Program-made: the position numbers and the translations under genes
The notes under the pieces: generated by a model
The model's database searches: none
Seen by the model: the letters and a program-made list of their open reading frames with translations, nothing else
Told to the model about the DNA's origin: nothing
Assembly (NCBI RefSeq): GCF_012489685.1
Contig: NC_080042.1
Coordinates: forward strand, 21,404,150 to 21,468,149
From: Lotus japonicus
Taxonomy: Eukaryota; Streptophyta; Magnoliopsida; Fabales; Fabaceae
Length of the DNA: 64,000 bases
Direction of reading: 5' to 3'
Shown: one piece after another, positions 33,867 to 44,234 of the stretch
Position numbering within the stretch: position 1 is the stretch's first letter
Layout of the letters: each line of letters begins with the position of its first letter

Positions 33867-35246
33867 TTTTTGCTATCAAACTAGCGTCATTCTAACTTAG
33901 CCTTGATCTCAACTGACTAGGGTGTAACCTATATTTTGCATGTTCATTAATCTGACCTAATTAGTTTTAAGTCACTAAATCATCCACTTAGGTTAATTAG
34001 TAATTTAAAAATAACAACTTAATCATCTAGTTATATTATGCAAACTAATTTCATTTTCTAATAGCTAATTCCTATAATTCCTTCCATGTTACCATTTCTG
34101 TCCTCATGTCCTATACATCCTCATAATCTGATTTCATTATTTCTAAGTCATAAATCTAATAATCTAACTTAAGCTAAAATATTTCTACTTAATTATTTCT
34201 AATTACTTAAGCCATATTATATAAATTAATTCTATGACTAAGTTACAATTCCTAAGTCTTTACCTGGTTATTATCCTACTGGTTTCAGGTTCTATTAATC
34301 TCATTTTACTGTTCTCAGCTTAAACTCAGGTTCAGAATCACTTATTTTAAGCACTTAATTCAAAGTCTACTTGCAAACTAAGAAATCTATAAACTGTGCC
34401 TAATGTTTAACATCTAATAGTCTATTCCTATAGTTTTCTACCTTCTGAGTTCAATGCAATCATCAATTTCAACTTCTGGACACTCTAACAGTGCCAATTC
34501 ACGATTTCAGGGGCTGCCTACAAGGTGAAATTAGGGCTTTCCTCTTCAGGGCTCTAACACTACAATTAACTATCCTAAAAGCTCCTATGACGTTCCAGAA
34601 GCATAAACTAATCCAGTTTGCAGGCCAATTCACTCAGAAGCTCAACCCGATAGCTTCTTCGAGCTCCAAAGACCTTGGATCGGTTCTCATTGATTCCTAA
34701 CGATTCATGGCTCTAAACTAGTCTAAAGCTTCCTATCTATGTCCTAACATGCTCAGGGGATCACTTTGGATCGAAAACAAGCTAAAATTGGCGAGTTTCA
34801 GAAGCTACCTCGCCGGAAGTTGCAGAACTCGCCGGAGAAGACGATCAGAGGATCCTAGATTGTCACCGCCGTGCTACTCCGGGTACTGGAACTTGATCTA
34901 CAGGTCGTGGGGAGTTGAATGGTACTCGTGGGTGTGGCTGAAGTGCTCGATGATGAGAGAAAAGGCGCGTTACAGGTTGAGGGGTCGCCGGAGCTTCGCC
35001 AGAGATGGTGAAGGCTTCGTTTCTCGACCAAAACTTGACCACGAATAGTCAATCCTCTTCCTCTCCTCTCCAGGAACACAATGGGACAAGAATCAGGGTC
35101 TAACTCTCTCTGGTTTGAGAGATTCCAAGAGAAGAAGTTTTTGAACTTCCTCTCGGTTTTTCTCTTCTCTCAAGCTCTCTGGGCACTCTCTGAGGGTTTC
35201 AAGGGCTTAGTGTGACGCTGTGGTCGCGTGAAGTCGAATGGTACTC

Positions 35247-35254
35247 CTTATATA
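35247..35254 (-). promoter_or_regulatory. TATA box of giant LTR family 2
   Basis: TATATAAG on the minus strand in GCCTATATAAGGAGTACC, about 725 bp into the LTR, at nearly the same offset as in family 1. Confidence 0.6.
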
Positions 35255-35983
35255 GGCTGAAAAGTGATTAAATGGCTAATCCAAGCTTAAGCATTTTCAA
35301 GGTTGCACCACCAATAGTTTTTCATGCATGGTGATTAACCTAGGGCTTCTGGTTGCGTGGGAGGGGTTTGGAATGCTTCAGAAGACATCAGAGGTGATGA
35401 AGGAAGGGTGTCATGGCTGATTGCATGCTTGAGTCAGCGGCACACAAATCCTAGGGTTCCGACTGGTCGATTTCTTTATTATTTTCCATGTCGGGACAAA
35501 ACTGATGCAATATTATACTGGTTCAGGTTTGTTAGTGCTAAATTAGAGTGTATTTCCCCTCTCAAGGTTCAATATTATCTCCTTAGAGTGGTTAAAGTAT
35601 CACTCTTTTAGCTTGGTTCGGGTTTCAATCACTCTGAGACAATGCATTTATCATTGTCAAGAGATGTGATCAGATCATCTATTTAGCCTATCCTACCTCT
35701 ATCTCAAGTTCATCCTCTTTTTGGGGTTATTGTGACCATGTCTTTAGTACTTTTATTGCCGGGTCGATTTAAAGTCGATTGACCGACGTCTCGGTTTACG
35801 TGCAAACAAGCAATATAGTAAAATATTCACACATACATGCATACACACACATATTATATACATATATCATATATATATTATATAGTATAGTTAGATTGTT
35901 AGTGCGTATTTGCTTATTCTGACTTTCTAGGGTTTCGTATCTCCTATGAGGTCGTTACCTGGTTGGTGGGATGTTACAGTTTG

Positions 35984-37062
35984 GGGGTGACGCATTCGAG
36001 GACCTTTAATTGGGTCTTGTTGGGTAAGTGGAGATGGCGTATGTTGACGGAAAAAGATAGCCTCTAGTGTAAGATTCTTACTTTTAAATATAGGGGGTTT
36101 TTAGACCAAGGGACTCACAGTGGTGGAAAGATCTAATGTATGTTTGTGATTCATGTGATCATGGTTGTTGGTTTAATGACTCAATCTGTAGGAAAATTGG
36201 GGATGGCTGTGACATTGCTTTTTGGGAGGATGTTTGGATTGGGGATGGTCCTTTGATGAATTTGTTCCCACGACTGTTTTATCTTTCCACTTAGAAACAT
36301 GCTTCCATTCTTGAAGTGGGGGTTTGGTCAGATTCTGTGTGGAGGTGGAATTTCACCTTGGCTAGGCCATTGTTTGATCGTGAGGTGACCAAAAAGGAGG
36401 AATTGAAAGGATTGCTTGGGAATTTCACCCCTAAGTTGGGGACCCGAGACTCTTGGGCTTGGACAAAGGATGCCTCTAGTTCCTATAGTGTGAAGTCAGC
36501 ATACTGTCTTCTCCATGGTGAGTTTGAGGTTGATGCATGGGAAATTTTCAGATTGCTCTGGTCTCTAAAGGCTCCGCCGAGTATTAAAGCCCTGTCAAGG
36601 AGGGTAATTCTCGGTAGCATGCAAACTAGATCAGCCCTTGCACGAAGACATGCTCTTCCAGCTAATTCTGTAACAACATGTGCTTTATGTTCTGCTGAGG
36701 AGGAAAACGTTTCCCATTTGTTTTTTGGTAGCCCGATTGTGTGGAGAGTCTATTCGAGGGTTTACGATTGGCTTGGAGTGAGGTTGGTGTTTCCTGCTAT
36801 AGCCGGAGCACAATTTAAGCAGTTTGGGTGCTGTCTTGGCAGCGCAAGGACGTATAGATTTTTGTTGTCTCTGATCTGGGTTGCTATGATTGCGTCCATT
36901 TGGTTACGTCGCAATAATGTTGTTTTTAGAGGGGGTGTGGTGGAAGTAGAGAGAATTGTAGAGCTGGTTCAGTTCAAGACCTGGTTGTGGCGGAAGGCAA
37001 ATGATAGAGGGTTTGTTGCTTCTATCTTCGAATGGACCATGAATCCTATTTGTTGTTTCTAA
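35984..37062 (+). pseudogene. LINE ORF2, C-terminal RT zinc-binding region
   Basis: It resumes after the solo LTR with FNWVLLGKWRWRM, then stops. From 36316 a 248-codon frame carries the C-terminal zinc-binding domain of plant LINE RTs: SYSVKSAYCLLHG, LLWSLKAPPSIKALSRRVI, TCALCSAEEENVSHLFF with its Cys/Cys/His set, and IWLRRNNVVFRGG. This domain follows RT in plant L1 elements and is thought to bind nucleic acid. The full stretch ends at TAA 37060-37062. Confidence 0.85.
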
Positions 37063-37517
37063 GTTCACCATTTTTGCTGGCTGGTCTCTTTACTAAGCTT
37101 CTAGTTTATAGTCTGACAATGGGCTCTTCTTGGAATATTTTGAAGCTTTGTTGGTGCTTGTGGGCAAGTTTTGTTCACGGTTTGGTTGGCTTTGTCTCAA
37201 GTTTGTTCCTGGTTAATGTCTGTTGCAGGTGGTGGAGAGGTGCAGATTAATTCATGGGTTCAAGGCTTTTGTTGCTCTATTTTGGCATCTTTGTAACATA
37301 TTGTAGCTTTATTTTAAAATGTACTCTTTTTCCTTGCTAGGTTTTTCCCAAGGGGGTTTTCCTAGCAAGGTTTTAATGAGACATTTTTTTATAAAGTTTA
37401 GCTTCCAAGTGTGGTTGTGTATTGTAATCTCTTCTCTTCTTCTTCCTTCCTTGGTGTATTATGGGTTGATTACTCCTTGTACTCCAATTAATGCATTTCT
37501 TTGCCTATAAAAAAAAG
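37063..37517 (+). other. LINE 3' UTR and A-rich tail
   Basis: T-rich, no ORF, ending TATAAAAAAAAG directly before the TSD. Confidence 0.8.
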
Positions 37518-37534
37518 ACATGAAAAATGATAAC
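37518..37534. repeat. LINE target-site duplication, right copy
   Basis: Exact repeat of 2503-2519 (ACATGAAAAATGATAAC). Confidence 0.9.
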
Positions 37535-37750
37535 CCCTAAGTTGGACATTTAAATTAAGAGAAGTGTTGCGAATAAAGAGAAAGTAAGTAAATAATGAGA
37601 TGAGAAGAAAGAATAAGAGATAGGGAAATATTCTGATGGGATGCTCTGCTAAGTGCAGCCTCTCTTGTATTAATAATAATAGGTCTGAAGTGTTGAACAA
37701 GTATACATATAGGCCTAATTCATCTAACCCTAACTCCTAACCAATATGGG
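37535..37750. other. Flank right of the LINE
   Basis: Purine-rich DNA with AGAGAAAGTAAGTAAATAATGAGATGAG motifs; no gene seen. It should be contiguous with the DNA before 2503. Confidence 0.5.
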
Positions 37751-38203
37751 TGATGACCCTGTTTTTGTCCTAGTTTTTCGAGTCGTTTCTTTACTTCTTT
37801 CTAGCATTTTTCCTTGTCTCATGTAGTGTTTCATGCTTTCTCATGCATTTTCCCTTTGTTTGTGCATTTGCGTGTGTTAGGTAATTAATTAGGTGGTTCT
37901 TTAGGGACATTTTTCGTATTTTAGCATAGTTTTGGGTCTTTAAGTAATTATCAATAGTTTTGGGTCCATTGTGTTAATAGGATGTTGGTCTCCTGATATT
38001 TTCCAAGTGTGCCTTAATGAGTATTGCATGTTGATACTGATGGAACGTGGAAGAGCAAGAGGCATGGACACTTGAATGAGGAATTGAAGAAGGCTCAAGA
38101 TAAGGCTGGTGGCGAGCATCTAGCGCTGGAGCGCCCACAATCAGCGCTCGAGCCCCTACAATTAGCGCTCGAGCGCCCAACTTACAATAACTTGGACTCT
38201 AAG

Positions 38204-38208
38204 GATAG
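38204..38208. repeat. TSD of LTR copy B (GATAG)
   Basis: GATAG at 38204-38208 and 42237-42241, and a third time at 42266-42270 after a duplicated LTR terminus. Confidence 0.8.
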
Positions 38209-38898
38209 GGTAAGACCCAGATTTCAGAACTGGATTAACTAATTATTTTTCCGACTCACGCGTAGGATCGGTGTAAGCGTGACAGGAGTTTGCGGTCTGG
38301 GAAAGTTTAATGAAGAAGAAAGTTCAGGAATTTCTTGAAGATAGTACCATAGTCGTTTTAGGAGTTAGTACGAGTCGTCTGCACACCCGCCTTATGGCGA
38401 GAGTGTCAAGAATAGGCCAATTCCGCTCTTAAAGCACTGTTTAGGCGAAATTATAAATCCTTGGAAAAATAAGAAGTTCTCTTTATTTTTCCCTCGACCA
38501 GCGTTTCATTTCGGAACTCTGGACTGTACGCACGATAGGTTTCATTTCTCGGAAGTCTGACGACGCTAAATTCTATTCTCTCAAAACTCTAAATTCAAAC
38601 GCTGAATGAAGACTTTTTCTATTCGGAGCTTCTAACGAAGTTTCCATTCGCGTGGCCAGCTTTCTTTCGACGTTTCCAATCTTTCTTCAAAACGAAGTTT
38701 TGTCATCCAACTTTCACAGCAAAAAGTAGTTTTTCGGAGCAATTTAACTCACACCGCTTTTGGATCGTTTTATTCAAATTCAAGAGACTTGTTTGAGTTA
38801 TGGAATTCTGTCGCCAGAATCTCGCTTATAATTCACAGATGAACATACTGCAAAAATCGGAATCGCGAAATATTCATTTTCCCGTGATTTTACTCTCC

Positions 38899-38907
38899 TA
38901 TAAATAG
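38899..38907 (+). promoter_or_regulatory. TATA box in LTR copy B
   Basis: TATAAATAG, 690 bp into the LTR, in CTCTCCTATAAATAGAAG. Confidence 0.65.
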
Positions 38908-39712
38908 AAGAAAAAAACACAAAAAACCCACCATTCCCACATTGGGGCCGCGAGCAAGGAGGAGAAGAAGGAGAGGGAGAACGTCACCGTTTCTTGACCG
39001 ATCTTCGTGCTGTTCGTTGCTACTTCGCGACATCGAGGTACTCTTGCTCATTCTTACCTCTGATCATCTTTATATCGCGTTTCTTTATCTCTTTCTGAGC
39101 TCCTAGTTTCGAGCTTTTCGTAAAATTGTTCGATTTTCCCGATTTTCCTTTTGATCTACCTTCTATAATTGCCCAGCAAGCTAAATCACTCGCCAATGCG
39201 CGCCGATTTCGATCGAGTCGCCAAAGATCTGAAAATACTGTATAAAAACCCATTTACGCACATATTGAAACTTTATCTTCGAAAAGCCACAATCCGATTT
39301 AGTGCCCTTAGAATTAGTTGTTATAAATGTCGTTGTGAGAGACCCCATCAAATTTGTTTTTCGAAGTTTCAACTTTGAGTTTTTGAGCTTTAATTTTGGA
39401 CCAAAGTGCCCCTAACTAGTCGTAATTCAAACCGTTCATTCTAAATTTTTTCCGACACTTTCTTTGCCTTAGTTTTACCCTAAAACTACCTAGGAATTAA
39501 ATTAGATCGAAGAAAAAGCGTCGGAACCCCTATTTCCCTTGAGTGGCCGAGAGCATGTTTTGAGGGGGGAGAAGTTCGTTTTTCGCGATAACTCGTCCTC
39601 TCGTGCTCGATTGTTGTACTCTGAAGCTTCATAAGCTTTGTCTATCGTTAATTAACTTTTTTGTGATCGAGCTAATCGATTTTGGATTGATTTTCGCTTT
39701 GTTTTCTCCAAG

Positions 39713-39790
39713 GTTCAGTTGAGGGAACTTTGGGTATTACTGAGCTAGATTGTGAGGAAAACCTACACCGCGAGGCTGGAGCAACTCGAG
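39713..39790 (+). other. 78-nt exon-like block in LTR copy B
   Basis: Borders TCTCCAAG| and CTCGAG|GTCAGG. Same length and same internal anchor (TTGTGAGGAA at offset 38) as in D and E, despite strong divergence elsewhere. The third frame is open (SVEGTLGITELDCEENLHRE), while the first and second contain stops. Confidence 0.5.
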
Positions 39791-40965
39791 GTCAGGGCAA
39801 CTTACTTACTAGCTATTTGTATCGTAGGCGTCGATAACTTCGACTTGAATATTGCTTGATATTGAAGATTGCATTGAATATTGTCTATCGATTTGAATTG
39901 GAAAATGTTTTCTGGAGGCTTCGGCCGAGTAAACTTATATGAGACGTGTGTCTCCGTTTTCTGAGAGGCTTCGGCAGTTTACTGGTTTCCGTCTTATGAT
40001 TTCCGCACTGAATTATTGTTATATTGATATTGTTATTGAACTGTGCGCTTTGTCGCGACTACAGAGTGTGGAATCATGGAACGTCCTACTTGTATTACTT
40101 CGGGTTGAATGAACAACCCTAGGCGAGTCCAAACCCGAGGTTTGAGATTAAGCCTATTGGGACACTTAGACTTTCCCCGGGGGTTACATTTTGGGGGATT
40201 TTGGCAAACTTGAAACGATTAGAATTTGGAACTAGAGACCTTAGGGAACTTAGTTTTCAAGAATGAAACTCATAACTTGACTAATCCAATTTGAAATATT
40301 TCTATTAATGAATAAAACCATAGGTAACTTAAGTGGAGAAATGATTGCGAAAGACGGGGAAATGTCGACAAGTCTTGGAGTTGCTGGGATTTGATGGTCG
40401 CCACGAGGATGAACCATAGTGACCAAAGATATGTCACTGAGTACGATGCGTACTCCGGCTACTTACAGCCTAGTCGTAGAGTCGACTTTGACCTTCGGGT
40501 ATTATTGAATTAAGAGTCGTAGCTAAACACTACATGGTGAGGACAATACCATGTTTGGCTAACCATATTGCATCATGCATACATTCGGGGCTTGAGACGA
40601 TCGAAAGATCAAGCTTCGGTGAAGTTCAGACGACTTCGGTCGGCTTCACGAAGGTTGAGACAGTTGAAAGATTGGCCTTCATCGAAGAACACCAAGAGTG
40701 TATCTTCGGCAGAGCGGGCAAAAAAAATGGTTCAACCTGGAGGGGTTAGAATTGATCCGATTATGCATGGGTTTGTAAGTGACACTCGAGCGGAAATGGT
40801 TACACACTAGGCTAGTGGTGACTGACTCGATGGTGCCAATCCCAAACAAACTATCCGGATCATTTTGAATTGCATTTCACGCATACATGTACCATAACTG
40901 GAATCGCGTTCTGTTTGCATTATTGAATTATTGTTAGATCCGATAACATGCTAGGATTATATATA

Positions 40966-40967
<2 letters not shown>

Positions 40968-41007
<40 letters not shown>
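40968..41007. repeat. (AT)n microsatellite in LTR copy B
   Basis: About 18 AT units before CTATACCCC; copy A has only a short remnant at the same place (about 640). Confidence 0.9.
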
Positions 41008-41008
<1 letters not shown>

Positions 41009-41114
41009 ATACCCCCATCACATGTTGTTTGTATATTTACTCTATTCCGTGAGTTGACCCTAGCGCCTTGGCTTTGGTTTCATGTTTGTGTTTGGACGGT
41101 CGGCCTGCTGCCAG

Positions 41115-41693
41115 ATGTCGATGGCGGATTGGTTTTCGATGGTCTCTCCCTCGAGGGGGATCAAGTTTGAGTTGGTTGATCGACATGCCCCCACTGCTTG
41201 GGTGATCGATCTTAAGGATCATCGGGCGACATATCGGGGAAGGGTAATGGAGGACCGAACTGATGAGCGTGGACGTCTGACGAGAGGAGTTCTACGACGC
41301 ATGGAGCTGAGCTTCAACTTACCACCTTCGGTGCGCTGTGGACCGGGCACTGGCCAGAGACCACCTTCACAACCTTCACCTTCATCTGACGAGGAGGATC
41401 CATCTGAGATCGAGGCTGATACTGAGGCACCTGTCGCGCCACTTCCTCCTACTGCTGTCGATCCTACCGACGTTGTGTCGTCCTCGAGGCTCGTGGAGCC
41501 GAAGAGGGAGCCTTATGTTCCATCTGCCTCTCGTCGTTTTCCGTCTACTCCATCACGTGGCTACCGCGTGGAACCCCTGGTGCGTGTGGTGGAGGAGGAT
41601 GTCCTTTTAGAGGAGGTAGATGTTGAGATGGGTTCGACTAGGGTCGTACGCAGGACAGTCAGGAGGAGGTTGTGGATTTGGACGCGGAGATAA
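41115..41693 (+). pseudogene. LTR-encoded ORF of giant LTR family 1, copy B
   Basis: 192 codons from the ATG at 41115, directly after a CTGCTGCCAG that could be a splice acceptor. The N-terminus MSMADWFSMVSPSRG is shared with E (MSLADWFTTVHPSGE) and A. A basic region (DERGRLTRGVLRRMELSFNL), a Pro/Ser/Asp-rich middle and an Arg-rich end follow. A second frame from about 41655 reads QDSQEEVVDLDAEIIMVDSD and then a Glu run to TGA 41762-41764; this acidic tail probably belongs to the same product, so a frameshift near 41650 is likely. I recognise no family. Confidence 0.45.
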
Positions 41694-42236
41694 TCATGGT
41701 GGACTCCGACACTGACGTCGATTGCTACTTCGCGAGCGACGAGGAGGAGGAGGAGGAGTATTGAGCGGTACTGGAGGGTAGGTTTAGGCAGGAGTCATAT
41801 TTTTAGTGTAGAGCTCTGATTCGTTTTGTTTTGGAACAGGGTAGGTTCCCGACGCATAGCTTTTTGTGTGGTTCTCTTGCTGGAGGATCACAGAGAGTTA
41901 GTCGGACTGTAGGGTTCTTGTCTAGGTCATTTTGGGGCTGACTTTCTTCTGGAGGATTGTAATTATAACTTTATCACTCACGTTTCTGGATCTGTAAATA
42001 TTTGCCTGTGGGCACACTACTTGAAGTCACTGCGAGTGCGCGTGACGTTGGAGTGCAGCTGAGGCTGTACCTGTTTATATGATGTACATCGGTTAGGTTT
42101 AAATTGCGGGATTATGTCTTTATCTTTATGACGTTTTCATTTCAACAAAAGAAACAAACGAAAAAAAAATACCTGTTTTTCGCTTAAAGTTTATTTTTAA
42201 GTTACTTAAGTGACACCTGAAAATCGGGGTGTTACA

Positions 42237-42270
42237 GATAGCTACCTAAAAATCGGGGTGTTATAGATAG
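42237..42270. repeat. Duplicated LTR terminus after copy B
   Basis: GATAG, then CTACCTAAAAATCGGGGTGTTATA resembling the last 20 bp of the LTR, then GATAG again. Confidence 0.7.
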
Positions 42271-42492
42271 CTTGTAGCACTCGAGCGCCCGACAATTAGC
42301 GCTCGAGCGCCCTGTCAACAGAAGCTCCAATGTTTGGAATAAGGGTGTTAGTGTTCAAGCGCCAACAAGTTAGTAATTTTGGAGTTTTTGCTCCAGGAGC
42401 TGGCGCTTGAGCGGTGCTTCCTAGCGCTCAAGCGCCCGGTGTTGTCAAGGTTTTATTATAAATAGATGTTAATTTGTTCTGTTAAGTAACTT

Positions 42493-42750
42493 TTTCTTCT
42501 TTGGACCAGGTGAGCATTTGAGCAAAAAAAAAAAAATAGAGAGAAAGGGCAAAATTTAAAGGTTTGGGAAAAGTTGAGGGACTAAACCATAAAAACAAAA
42601 ATTCATACTTAAATTACCCCCTTTCTTTTTCTGTAATTTAAGTATGATTTTTTTTTATGATTTAGTCCCTCAACTTTTCCCAAACCTTTAAATTTTGTCC
42701 TTTCTTTCTATTGTTTTTGGGCTCAAATGCTCACTTGGTCCAAAGAAAAA
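42493..42750. repeat. Foldback (MITE-like) element, about 255 bp
   Basis: Two arms of about 110 bp are inverted copies: TTTGGACCAGGTGAGCATTTG on the left and CAAATGCTCACTTGGTCCAAA on the right. The inner parts (AAAGTTGAGGGACTAAACCA and its complement TTTAGTCCCTCAACTTTTC) meet near 42620. It would form a long hairpin. No clear TSD is seen. Confidence 0.8.
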
Positions 42751-42801
42751 TATAATTTGCAAAGGCCCAGGCAAGCTGGGCGGTGAATCCGCCCCTGCTT
42801 G

Positions 42802-42883
42802 GGGGGTTTTATTTTTGGTTCTCCCATTGCACTAGCAATAGGAGCAAAGTTTGTACAGGTGAGAAACCCAAAGAAGTTGCGTG
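42802..42883 (+). pseudogene. Exon fragment of adenine phosphoribosyltransferase
   Basis: One short frame reads GGFIFGSPIALAIGAKFVQ followed by VRNPKKLRG. This matches the well-conserved plant adenine phosphoribosyltransferase stretch with GFIFG and PIALAIGAKFV then KPKKLPG. A GTATAT donor-like site follows at 42884. The frame closes with TGA just upstream (42784-42786), and I find none of the neighbouring exons, including the PRPP-binding DDLVATGGT motif. It is therefore an isolated exon, either a captured fragment or a relic. APRT salvages adenine to AMP. Confidence 0.6.
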
Positions 42884-43104
42884 GTATATTTTGATTCCTT
42901 GATTTTGATTTTTTTTTCTTCACTTTTAGTAGTCATTTGCTGGATTTGGAAAGCGAGCTTAAGGATTTTAAGATGCATAGGATGGAAAACATGTAATATC
43001 TTTAAAATTAATCTATCTGTGTTTCTTTTCTATATATATGAGCTCTTGCAAATCATGCTTTTCTCAGGTGGACTGATGTGAATTCGCATCAGTGTTATGG
43101 AGCC
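42884..43104. other. Spacer, possible intron remnant
   Basis: T-rich, no ORF. A TTTTCTCAG|GTGG acceptor-like site at about 43065 is not followed by recognisable APRT sequence. It ends with the GAGCC TSD (43100-43104). Confidence 0.4.
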
Positions 43105-44229
43105 TGATGACCGGGATTTATATGATGTTTATAGGGTTTTTCCTTGCTAGTTTTGAGTCTTTACTCTTTGTCTTATGTAGTTTTTCATGCATTCTCATGC
43201 ATTTTTACCTTTCTTTGAGTTTTTGTTTGGTTTTGGTAATTATGTAGTTTTATAAGGGTCTTTCTTGCATTTTTATAGAGTTTAGGACCTGCATGTGTTT
43301 TCCAAGGAATTCTGAAGACTATTGTGCTTAAAAGCCCTTTGAATTTCTTGATATTTTTCCTTGTCTTGGTCTTTAAGTGCTTCAGCAGGTAACTCATGAA
43401 GAGGGAAGGCCAAAGACCTGGAAGAATTGATGGAAACATTCAAAGGGGGGTTACAAGAAGCCAAAAAACAATCAGAAACGTGAGACTGGCGCTCAAGCGC
43501 CCATGAGCGCTGGGCGCTTGAGCGCCCCTGCTCGACTCTTTTGCCTATAAATAGGATTTTAGTGGTTTTTTTTTTTTGTAATCTTTGATACCCATTCTAT
43601 TTTTAATAAGTTTAGAAGGAGATGAACATCTAGGAGAGTGAGAGAAGGCTTCTAAGCTTGTAATTCAGGTTCTTAGCCTGCTTGGCTAATCTCTCTTCTT
43701 ATGCTTTGGTTTTCATGTAAGACTTTTCAGGTTCTTAGCCTGCTTGTTATTCTTTCCTTGAATCTCATTTTCTGAATATCAATCTAAGCTTGTATGCATG
43801 CTTGCTTTATGCTTTTCTATAATCAGAACGGAAGTTTGTTATAGATTAGGGAACTGAATTGGGATTACCCCTTCTATGCTTGCTACTAGGAATAGAGGAA
43901 GGGTTGGAGTTTGTTGGCCTGAACATTATAAGCTTTATGCTTCAAACAAATGTTTAAGTACACAAGGAATTGGGCTGATCTTTTGGTTTGAAAGAGTTAT
44001 CTATGCGAGGCATCGATAGGTAGTTGCTTAGACTATAGCATCTAGGAAAGAACCCAAAGCATTTATATCTCTGTTTTTTTTTATAATTTATCTTTGCTAC
44101 ATCGACATATGTTTGCTCCAATAAAACAAACCTTCAAACTCAAGACTTGAACTGAATTTATTCACTCACAATCTTTGTGATTCGATATTTAAAACCGGGT
44201 GGATTCGTACACTTGCGGATTTCCGAACA
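43105..44229 (+). mobile_element. Solo LTR, 1125 bp (TGATGACC family)
   Basis: TGATGACCGGG to TTTCCGAACA, flanked by GAGCC (43100-43104 and 44230-44234). It contains GCGCTCAAGCGCC and GGGCGCTTGAGCGCCCC palindromes just upstream of TATAAATAG at 43546-43554, and ends with a GGATTCGTACACTTGCGGAT block. This end block is like that of Athila-type LTRs; the assignment is tentative. No internal region remains. Confidence 0.8.
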
Positions 44230-44234
44230 GAGCC

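Larger units (their letters stand above)
31521..35978 (-). mobile_element. Giant solo LTR, family 2
   Basis: 4458 bp flanked by GTTTG (31516-31520 and 35979-35983). On the minus strand it runs from TGTAACATCCCACC to GGGGACGCCACA. Promoter direction is minus: TATATAAG at 35247-35254, then a leader with short ORFs, and an ORF near the 3' end (32490-31915). No gag-pol is inside. The end sequences and interior differ from family 1. LINE RT motifs resume in frame context directly after it, which confirms the insertion. Confidence 0.85.
2520..37517 (+). mobile_element. Non-LTR retrotransposon (plant LINE, L1-like), split by nested insertions
   Basis: The LINE survives as three pieces: 2520-3148, 28801-31520 and 35984-37517, about 4.9 kb in all. 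In order they carry a GA-rich 5' leader, ORF1 with an N-terminal RRM, an endonuclease domain, part of a reverse transcriptase, a C-terminal zinc-binding RT domain, and a 3' end TATAAAAAAAAG followed by the TSD. ORF1 reads in one frame across the gypsy insertion once a single GTTGG is kept. Several frameshifts, a deletion between endonuclease and RT, and a changed catalytic motif make it inactive. It is the oldest layer of the nest because all other elements between 3149 and 35978 lie inside it. Confidence 0.9.
38209..42236 (+). mobile_element. Giant solo LTR, family 1, copy B
   Basis: 4028 bp. The first base has changed (GGTAAGACCC instead of TGTAAGACCC) and the end is AAATCGGGGTGTTACA. The TSD is GATAG. 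It belongs to a different subfamily from D and E but keeps the same plan: TATA box at 38899-38907, GGCCGCGAG leader with donor-like CGAG|GTACTC at 39038, a 78-nt exon-like block at 39713-39790, an AT microsatellite, and the longest LTR ORF (41115-41693). Copies A and C are of this subfamily. Confidence 0.85.
37751..42495 (+). mobile_element. Remnant LTR-like repeat (TGATGACC family), interrupted by giant LTR copy B
   Basis: The left part 37751-38208 and the right part 42271-42495 join around copy B. It begins TGATGACCCTG and shares with the solo LTR at 43105 a T-rich opening (TTGTCTCATGTAGT, TTTCTCATGCATTTT), repeated GCGCTCGAGCGCC palindromes and a TATA box (here TATAAATAG at 42457-42465). 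It is lost after the TATA box, where a foldback begins. I read it as an LTR of the same superfamily, possibly Athila-like. Confidence 0.6.

Noticed and set aside
34749..35048. Plus-strand ORF in the family 2 LTR
   Set aside because: It is antisense to the promoter direction and overlaps the leader region; no similarity noticed.
31521..35978. Helitron
   Set aside because: TG...CA ends and a 5-bp duplication fit an LTR. There is no TC start or CTRR end with hairpin, and no AT target.
41338..41610. Second-frame ORF within the LTR ORF of copy B
   Set aside because: Arg/His/Leu-rich shadow with no counterpart in A or E.
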